24,954 nucleotides of DNA from positions 1 through 24,954 of the forward strand of contig JAPXKJ010000018.1 of NCBI GenBank assembly GCA_033810155.1, given 5' to 3'. The translations under genes and the position numbers were made by a program. A model generated the notes under the pieces. The model was not told the DNA's origin. It did no database searches and saw only the letters and a program-made list of their open reading frames with translations. Within the stretch, counting starts at the first letter, position 1. Every line of letters begins with the position of its first letter. Positions 1 through 4,707 of this stretch are shown here, piece after piece. Source of the stretch: UBA3907 sp033810155 (lineage in GTDB: Bacteria; Bacillota; Sulfobacillia; Fermentithermobacillales; Fermentithermobacillaceae).

Positions 1-1122
1 GTCTATACCGAAGGCTACATAAGAAAGTACGACGGAGCAGAGGTTAAGCAGGCGCCGCCCAAGTGGGGTCTTGATTTTAATCGCAACTTCCCGTTTGGAT
101 GGGTTCCTGAAGTTGTCCAATCAGGGGCGGGCGAGTTTCCATTGTCTGAGCCGGAGACCAGGGCAGTGGCTGAGTTCGTGGTCAACCACCCAAATATCTC
201 GCTCGCTCTCACTTATCACACTACTGGCGGAGTAATCCTTAGAGTACCCGGAGCCCATCCTCATACTCAAAGCCCCAGGCATGACATACAAGCGATGATC
301 GCCATAGGCGAGATGGGAGCTGAGGAAACTGGGTACCCGTGTGTGCCTTGCTATGAGCAGTATTATGGAGGCGGAGAGGGCTACAGTAAAGGCGCCTATG
401 ACGATTGGCTTTTTGATCACCGCGGAATTCTGGCATACACCGTAGAGACATGGAATTTAAGCCAAAGGGCAGAGATACACCAGTTTCCTCCTAAAGAGAA
501 GTCTCCTAAGGAACAGCAAGAGGATTATCTAAAGATGTTGATGTGGAACGATAAAGAATTAGGCGGGAAAGGTTTTGAAAACTGGAGACCATTTGACCAT
601 CCCCAACTTGGTCGTGTAGAAATCGGTGGTTGGTACAGCAAGTACGTGGTGCAAAACGCTCCTCCTTCATTCCTCGAGGCAGAGTGTCACAAAAACACGA
701 TGTTCATAATCCGAGCGGCCGCCACGCTGCCCAAACTGGAGATTAGCAGCGCTTACTGCAAGATGGTGGGAGAAGGAGTTTATGAAGTTGGTGCCTTCGT
801 AAGAAACAAAGGATTCTTGCCCACATGCGGAAGCCATCGCGCACGCGACCTTAAGAAGGTCAGACCATTGACTGCAGAACTCAAGGAGACAACAGGTGGC
901 TTAACGAAACCCGAGGTGATTGGGGAAGCGAAGAAAGAACTCGACCACCTAGACGGCAGATCCGGTTCGACGTCTGAGTTTTCACTGTGGACTCGGTCTA
1001 CCGAAAGCAATCGGGTTGCTAAAGTGACGTGGGTTGTAAAAGCTGAAAAAGGGTCTGAGGTGCTAATAAGGGTAGGCAACGAGAAAGCAGGTTATGCTGA
1101 AGAAGCGATCACGTTGGAATAG
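1..1122 (+). CDS. M14-family zinc carboxypeptidase, 5' end missing
   Basis: The reading frame is open from the first base of the window to a TAG stop, giving 373 codons without a start, so the N-terminus lies outside. Codons 23-31 read GLDFNRNFP, the substrate-binding signature of M14 metallocarboxypeptidases. The zinc-ligand histidine is H73 in a YHTTGG context, and the catalytic glutamate is E149 in YTVETWN. The other zinc ligands (HxxE) would lie upstream. After the catalytic domain, from about codon 230, comes a beta-rich tail that looks like an accessory sandwich domain. Members of the family remove C-terminal residues from peptides or cell-wall peptides; substrate and secretion cannot be judged without the N-terminus. 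A perfect inverted repeat starts three bases after the stop. Family assignment is firm, substrate unknown. Confidence 0.85.
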   Translation, partial: VYTEGYIRKYDGAEVKQAPPKWGLDFNRNFPFGWVPEVVQSGAGEFPLSEPETRAVAEFVVNHPNISLALTYHTTGGVILRVPGAHPHTQSPRHDIQAMIAIGEMGAEETGYPCVPCYEQYYGGGEGYSKGAYDDWLFDHRGILAYTVETWNLSQRAEIHQFPPKEKSPKEQQEDYLKMLMWNDKELGGKGFENWRPFDHPQLGRVEIGGWYSKYVVQNAPPSFLEAECHKNTMFIIRAAATLPKLEISSAYCKMVGEGVYEVGAFVRNKGFLPTCGSHRARDLKKVRPLTAELKETTGGLTKPEVIGEAKKELDHLDGRSGSTSEFSLWTRSTESNRVAKVTWVVKAEKGSEVLIRVGNEKAGYAEEAITLE

Positions 1123-1124
1123 GG

Positions 1125-1150
1125 TTTCTTCTAAGGAAATTTAGAAGAAA
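1125..1150 (+). repeat. 10-bp perfect inverted repeat after the peptidase gene
   Basis: TTTCTTCTAA and TTAGAAGAAA are separated by six bases, three bases beyond the peptidase stop. The stem is A/T-rich and no T-tract follows, so it is a weak terminator candidate at best. It may instead be a mobile-element end or an mRNA 3'-end hairpin. Confidence 0.5.
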
Positions 1151-1176
1151 ACATCTTTGTATCGTTAATCCCTTAG

Positions 1177-1362
1177 TATCGCCAAGTCTCTTCATGCATA
1201 CGCTTGAAGAGACTTACTACGTCTATTGATGTTGAGGGCTATTCGGTGGAATGGTCAGGCACTTACAACGTAAACGAACCAGGGGTATACGAGCTAACCG
1301 GGAAGGCTTTAGCGGATCCCACGAAAACTATGACATACACGCTGATAGTAAAACTCAAATAG
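1177..1362 (+). pseudogene. C-terminal remnant of a surface protein (bacterial Ig-like repeat)
   Basis: A frame open from 1177 ends in TAG at 1360. It is convincingly protein-like from about 1222, reading SIDVEGYSVEWSGTYNV and then EPGVYELTGKALAD. The W-S-G-T-Y and P-G-x-Y-x-L-T-G pattern is that of the Big_4-type bacterial Ig-like repeats found in large S-layer and surface proteins. There is no upstream start or ribosome site, and an in-frame stop at 1174-1176 cuts it off, so this is the tail end of a lost gene. The prepilin peptidase starts nine bases after its stop, and an SLH remnant follows that gene. The Ig-like identification rests on motif recall only. Confidence 0.55.
1184..1215. repeat. 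11-bp perfect inverted repeat at the edge of the Ig-like remnant
   Basis: AAGTCTCTTCA and TGAAGAGACTT are separated by ten bases. It sits exactly where the recognisable Ig-like coding begins, which would fit a deletion or insertion junction. No T-tract follows on the plus strand. Confidence 0.55.
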
Positions 1363-1371
1363 GAGCGACCA

Positions 1372-2094
1372 ATGGATTTATTCATACTTTTATTTGGCTT
1401 GATAATGGGTTCTTTCACAAATGTTTTGATCTATAGACTTCCTAGAGGGGAAAGCGTGGTAATGCCCGGTTCCCACTGTACGAACTGTAACCACCCGCTT
1501 GCCTGGTATGACAATATCCCGATATTGTCATATATCATTTTGGGCGGAAAGTGTAGGTACTGTGGTACGACCATAAGCTTTCAGTATCCCCTAGTGGAAG
1601 CCATAAATGCTCTTTGTTACCTCCTTTTGTTTTGGTCATACGGGCTTACTTTGGATTTCATCTTCCTTGCCCTTATATCCTCGATGCTAATTGCCATTTC
1701 AGGGACAGATATAACCCGGCAGGTGATACCGGATATTTTGGTAATAAGCGTATTTATGCTTTCTATCATTCATAAGGTTTTGGCGTATTTTGTCTATCAT
1801 GAAGCGCCGAAGATTTGGCAAAGTGTTCTTGGGCTAATTGCTGCAGGCGGCTTATTTCTTCTGATCACGGTGGTCTCAAAGGGGGGTATGGGTCAAGGAG
1901 ACGTTACTCTTATTTCAGCTTTAGGATTTGTACTAGGACTTAAGAAAATACTTCTGGTTATATTCTTGTCTTTTGTGATCGCGGCGTGCGCATCATTGAT
2001 CCTTCTAGGGACTAAAAGAAAAACGTTGAAGGACCCTATACCGTTTGGCGTATTTATCGTGGTTGCCTTTTTCATAACTGTTTTTCTATGGTGA
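1372..2094 (+). CDS. pilD: Prepilin leader peptidase / N-methyltransferase (A24 family)
   Basis: This integral membrane aspartic protease cleaves the leader of type IV pilins or competence pseudopilins and usually N-methylates the new N-terminus. The 240-residue length is typical. The N-terminal cytoplasmic loop carries the paired CxxC zinc motif (C36, C39, C61, C64) of the methylase half. The two catalytic aspartates are D113 in a GTD context and D177 in GQGD. Several hydrophobic helices run from residue 75 to the end. AGGAG at 1361-1365 positions the ATG at 1372. No pilin or pilus-assembly gene lies in the window, so it may serve a remote com or pil locus (comC by Firmicute naming). It stands between two decayed surface-protein fragments. 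Confidence 0.93.
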   Translation: MDLFILLFGLIMGSFTNVLIYRLPRGESVVMPGSHCTNCNHPLAWYDNIPILSYIILGGKCRYCGTTISFQYPLVEAINALCYLLLFWSYGLTLDFIFLALISSMLIAISGTDITRQVIPDILVISVFMLSIIHKVLAYFVYHEAPKIWQSVLGLIAAGGLFLLITVVSKGGMGQGDVTLISALGFVLGLKKILLVIFLSFVIAACASLILLGTKRKTLKDPIPFGVFIVVAFFITVFLW

Positions 2095-2095
2095 T

Positions 2096-2203
2096 ATGCT
2101 GATCGGTTGTTTCAGGTCATCGAGTTTTTCAAGCCCTAACAACAAGATAACAAGAGCCGAAGTAGTGTACATGCTTTATGTTTTGGATAAGCCTTCGTAC
2201 TAA
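2096..2203 (+). pseudogene. Orphan C-terminal SLH (S-layer homology) fragment
   Basis: A 35-codon frame starts two bases after the prepilin peptidase stop and ends with TAA. It contains FSPNNKITRAEVVYMLYVLD. The P-x-N-x-I-T-R-A-E core followed by a hydrophobic helix is the diagnostic half of an SLH repeat, the domain that anchors surface proteins to cell-wall polysaccharide. One partial repeat with no signal peptide cannot be functional, so this is the broken end of an S-layer-type gene. With the Ig-like remnant on the other side of pilD it suggests that a surface-protein locus was once here. The ATG at 2096 has no ribosome-binding site. Confidence 0.7.
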
Positions 2204-2234
2204 TGTGGGTGAAGATCGTGTGGAGTATTTTCCT

Positions 2235-2276
2235 TTCTCATACTGGCACTATTGCAAAATAATGCCAGTATGAGAA
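2235..2276. repeat. 14-bp perfect inverted repeat (hairpin)
   Basis: TTCTCATACTGGCA and TGCCAGTATGAGAA flank a 14-base loop. The right arm overlaps the first two bases of the 17-bp direct repeat that marks the left border of the accessory block. It could be a transcription terminator lacking a clear T-tract, or an insertion-sequence end; I cannot decide. Confidence 0.6.
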
Positions 2277-2291
2277 TATCACGGAATAATG
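2275..2291 (+). repeat. 17-bp direct repeat, left copy
   Basis: AATATCACGGAATAATG occurs here and again, identically, at 4276-4292. The pair brackets the two palindrome arrays and everything between them. It may be a target-site duplication or a recombination footprint. Confidence 0.7.
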
Positions 2292-2438
2292 ACAATTGCA
2301 AAAATGCTTGCTGAAAAACATGATTGTCCCGCAGAAAAAAGCCTTCAGCTTGCGCTTGTTAGAAAATTTGTTGAAGAGGTTTACCATAAAAGACATTTAT
2401 TTATGGTATTGAAGAAATTCATGGCTATTTCTATCACT
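2289..2438 (+). pseudogene. Unrecognised 5' ORF fragment cut off by array A
   Basis: An ATG within the 17-bp repeat opens a frame of about 50 codons with protein-like composition, starting MTIAKMLAEKHDCPAEK. It runs into palindrome array A, where the translation stops looking like protein. Its base composition is more A/T-rich than the housekeeping genes. I do not recognise a family. Charged amphipathic helices and the position next to a hairpin would fit the start of a small DNA-binding or transposase gene, but that is a guess. Confidence 0.25.
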
Positions 2439-2439
2439 T

Positions 2440-2893
2440 TGGCTCACTCCATAAACCACTTACTTCCCTTTGCCCTCTCCGCAAGAGAAAGTGGCTCATC
2501 CGATAAACCATTTTCCTCAGCCTCACCATTATCAGCTCTGAAAAGTGGCTCACCGGTTGAGCCACTTACGTTTAGAATCAAATGAACATGGATAAAACTG
2601 GCTCACCTGGTGAGCCAGTTTTGACCTTCTTATCTGAGTTTCCCTAGAAAGTGGCCCAGTACATATACCACTTTGCTTCTCGGAAGGATATTGTTAATGG
2701 AAAAGTGGCCTACTGTGTAGGCCACTTTCCTTGTTCCCACTCTGCCAACCTACCAAAGTGGCTCACCACATATGCCACTTTCTTCCTCTCTGCCTTCAGA
2801 ATCTGCCACAGTGGCCCATCGGATAGGCCACTTCTTTGGTGCCCATCACCTATTTTGAAACCTCATATCCCGCGCCCTAGCTCGTTCTGAGTA
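2440..2893. repeat. Palindrome array, copy A (8 units, ~53-bp pitch)
   Basis: Eight palindromes sharing AGTGG...CCACT arms are centred near 2449, 2501, 2555, 2608, 2661, 2715, 2768 and 2821, a pitch of 52-54 bp. The best is a 29-base perfect palindrome at 2594-2622 with arms AAAACTGGCTCACC and its complement. Others are 2543-2567 (10-bp arms, 5-base loop) and 2702-2728 (12-bp arms, 3-base loop). Units 1, 2, 5, 7 and 8 are less perfect. The roughly 27-bp segments between palindromes are unrelated to one another. About 70 bp without a palindrome close the copy. No coding sequence is credible inside it. Confidence 0.85.
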
Positions 2894-3026
2894 TTTCATG
2901 TACTGCAACACATTTGTCAAGCGACATTTTAAAGTACTCACTTTCGGACAAGAAATTCCCCACCTCCTTTTGCCTCTTCCTGACCTTGTTCCAGCGATTT
3001 ATGATAGTGGCATCACCTTCTTTTCT
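2877..3026 (-). pseudogene. Unrecognised decayed ORF fragment
   Basis: On the minus strand a 49-codon open stretch reads like real protein (for example NRWNKVRKRQKEVGNFLSES) and ends with TAG at 2877-2879, its last few codons lying in the end of array A. An in-frame TGA lies just upstream at 3027-3029, and the same frame continues above it. This looks like the C-terminus of a degraded gene with a nonsense mutation. I do not recognise the family. A basic helical segment and the company of an IS256 remnant make a transposase tail possible, which is an inference. Confidence 0.35.
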
Positions 3027-3096
3027 TCAGCTTGCATGGGTCAAGTCCTTTCTTGTCTGTAAAAAGCCCTCTGGCGGACTGATATGTAACACATGC

Positions 3097-3633
3097 CTAA
3101 CGCGGCGCGACGAAGGCCTGTTGTAATTCGTTGGTCGTCATCGCCATTTGCTCTTGTTTTCACTCGACATACGCCCTCATATCAAAATACTGCCGGCTGG
3201 TTGACCAGGCTTCATCTTTCTCCATGAGCAAAGCCCCCAGCAAGCGCTTAGCCGATTCAATGTTGGGGAAGATACGGATAACTCTCTCTCGTCTACGCAC
3301 TTCCTCAAGCACCATCTCCATTAAAGCCAGGATCAAGGCCTGCTCGCTCCTTTGAAATCGGGCGAAAAGTTCAGGTGGAAACTTCCCGTCCCGTACCTGA
3401 GGCACTGACAACACCAATCGGCCAACACGGGTGGCCATAGTCCTGGGTTTAAACCCGTTTCGGTAGCCTTGGCGTTCCTCAGTCCTCTCGTAAGACTTCG
3501 CCTGTAGCGTCTCAGTCACCTCAGCCTCAAGTACTTGGTTCAACACTTGGTCCACAAGTCTGGCCATCGCTCCATCTTCCTCAAATAGTCCGTGCACAAT
3601 CTCGTCCGAAAGTGTAATCTGATATTGGGTCAC
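3097..3633 (-). pseudogene. IS256-family (mutator-type) transposase, internally deleted and with a nonsense codon
   Basis: From a GTG at 3633, preceded by AGGAGG, the protein begins VTQYQITLSDEIVHGLFEED and continues with the typical IS256 N-terminal domain up to RSEQALILALMEMVLEEV. It then jumps in frame to the extreme C-terminus (RVIRIFPNIESAKRLLGALL, then YFDM). Full-length relatives are about 400 residues, so some 230 residues including the whole DDE catalytic core are missing. A TGA at 3160-3162, probably from a TGG tryptophan codon, precedes twenty further in-frame codons (KQEQMAMTTNELQQAFVAPR) that end at TAG 3097-3099. No matching inverted repeat is visible at the 3' side. The element cannot encode an active transposase. 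Confidence 0.85.
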
Positions 3634-3663
3634 TGTTGCTCCTCCTCGAACGGAACGGAAGTG

Positions 3664-3768
3664 CATCACAATTTTACCCGTGGAGTAGAAGATTCTTTTT
3701 CAAAGGCAGTAAAAGCAATACTGGATTTATCAGATGCTCACGTACACGTTGTTGCATCAAGTCTCTAG
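3664..3768 (+). pseudogene. Short coding-like fragment, unrecognised
   Basis: Between the IS256 remnant and array B a plus-strand frame ending in TAG reads GVEDSFSKAVKAILDLSDAH and then VHVVASSL. Its amphipathic pattern is more protein-like than the surrounding sequence. It has no start or ribosome-binding site. The family is unknown, and it may be a chance open frame or the scar of the gene into which IS256 inserted. The rest of the gap to array B shows nothing else. Confidence 0.2.
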
Positions 3769-3820
3769 CCCATCTTTCCTGCTAATGTTTCCTCATTCCA
3801 AACCCGCCTATTCATCAATC

Positions 3821-4274
3821 TGGCTCACTCCATAGACCACTTACTTCCCTTTGCCCTCTCCGCAAGAGAAAGTGGCTCATCCGATAAACCACTTTCTTCA
3901 GCCTCACCATTATCAGCTCTGAAAAGTGGCTCAACCAGTGAGCCACTTACCTTTAGAATCAAATGAACATGGATGAAACTGGCTCACTAGGTGAGCCAGT
4001 TTTGACCTTCTTATCTGAGTTTTCCTAGAAAGTGGCTCAGTACATATACCACTTTGCTTCTCGGAAAGCTGTTTTTAATGGAAAAGTGGCCTACTGTGTA
4101 GGCCACTTTCCTTCTTCCCACCCTGCCAACCTACCAAAGTGGCTCACCACATATGCCACTTTCTTTCCCTCTACCCTAAGAATCTGCCAAAGTGGCTCAT
4201 GGGATAGGCCACTTCTTTGGTGTCCATCACCTATTTTGAAACCTAATATCCCGCGCCCTAGCCCGTTCCGAGTA
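3821..4274. repeat. Palindrome array, copy B (8 units, ~53-bp pitch)
   Basis: A direct repeat of copy A at a constant offset of 1381 bp, with the same length and no net insertion or deletion. By hand I count about 31 differences in 454 positions. Several differences fall in palindrome loops: the third unit has loop ACCAG here and CCGGT in copy A, while its 10-bp arms are identical. The fourth unit keeps 12-bp perfect arms around a TAG loop. The copy ends two bases before the right 17-bp direct repeat. Confidence 0.85.
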
Positions 4275-4275
4275 C

Positions 4276-4292
4276 AATATCACGGAATAATG
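4276..4292 (+). repeat. 17-bp direct repeat, right copy
   Basis: Identical to 2275-2291. It closes the accessory block 20 bases before the -35 element of the leuS promoter. Confidence 0.7.
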
Positions 4293-4311
4293 GCAGGGTA
4301 TATTAAATACG

Positions 4312-4340
4312 TTGACTAGTCTTTAAGCATGCAATATAAT
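4312..4340 (+). promoter_or_regulatory. Sigma-70/SigA-type promoter for leuS
   Basis: TTGACT at 4312-4317 and TATAAT at 4335-4340 are separated by 17 bp, a near-consensus vegetative promoter. Transcription would start near 4347, about 25 bases before the recognisable T-box leader. It sits just outside the accessory block. Confidence 0.8.
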
Positions 4341-4370
4341 GCGAACAAACCCATAGCGAATACAGATATT

Positions 4371-4644
4371 GCGATGAAGAGAAGTATTAGGGGTCTGGCG
4401 GGTTTAAGAGAGCCGGGGAAAGGTGTGACCCCGGTACCTTTTGGGACTCCGAACTCGTCTCTGAGCATGTGCTGCGAATGACAAGAGTAGTAGCACACGC
4501 ATAGCGCACGTTAAGCGCCTAGAGTGCGGATGAATCTTCATCAATCTTCATCTATGAAAGAAGATGGATATTCAATCGAACCAGGGTGGTACCACGGAAG
4601 CATCGAAAGTTGAGCCCTCGTCCCTAGGATGAGGGCTTATTTTT
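4371..4644 (+). promoter_or_regulatory. T-box riboswitch, leucine specific (leuS leader)
   Basis: A T-box leader senses uncharged tRNA and prevents termination before the synthetase gene. The expected elements appear in order: GATGAAGAGAAGTA at the start of Stem I, AGAGAG at 4407-4412, a specifier region GAACTC with codon CTC at 4454-4456 (leucine), the T-box sequence AGGGTGGTACCACGG at 4583-4597 and a terminator hairpin with a T-tract at 4613-4644. The T-box bases would pair with the free NCCA end of tRNA-Leu(GAG). An antisense ORF across 4316-4498 is an artefact of this RNA. Confidence 0.92.
4613..4644 (+). terminator. Regulated terminator of the leuS T-box
   Basis: AGCCCTCGTCC and GGATGAGGGCT pair (one G-U) around a short loop, followed by TATTTTT. 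It competes with the antiterminator formed by the T-box sequence. Confidence 0.88.
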
Positions 4645-4707
4645 GTGTTTGTAGTTTCACTCAACCCTTATTAGATTTGTAGATTTCATTAAATGGAGGT
4701 AGTTTGA

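Larger units (their letters stand above)
2275..4292. mobile_element. Composite accessory block: duplicated palindrome arrays around a dead IS256 element
   Basis: A roughly 2-kb stretch between the prepilin peptidase locus and the leuS promoter contains no intact gene. In order it holds a 17-bp direct repeat, an unrecognised ORF start, palindrome array copy A, an unrecognised minus-strand fragment, an internally deleted IS256-family transposase, a short plus-strand fragment, array copy B and the second 17-bp repeat. The two 454-bp arrays are in direct orientation and about 93% identical, so homologous recombination between them could delete the middle. The block is best read as a non-autonomous or dead mobile element, or a nested set of them. 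The outer borders are inferred from the 17-bp repeats and are not proven. Confidence 0.5.

Noticed and set aside
2440..2893. CRISPR array (regular palindromic repeats with unique spacers)
   Set aside because: The repeats are conserved only in their outer arms, the loops vary, the segments between them are largely the same in both array copies, and no cas gene is present.
3131..3355. Plus-strand ORF of 74 codons
   Set aside because: It is antisense to the C-terminal part of the IS256 transposase remnant and has no independent support.
2651..4319. Two similar ORFs inside the arrays (2651-2890 and 4032-4319, starting MAQYIYHFASRK)
   Set aside because: They are simply the open frame of the palindrome repeat read through its hairpins. 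There is no ribosome site, the composition is not protein-like, and the similarity follows from the DNA duplication.
4316..4498. Small membrane protein on the minus strand
   Set aside because: It is antisense to the leuS promoter and T-box leader, has no ribosome site, and the T-box explains the sequence conservation.
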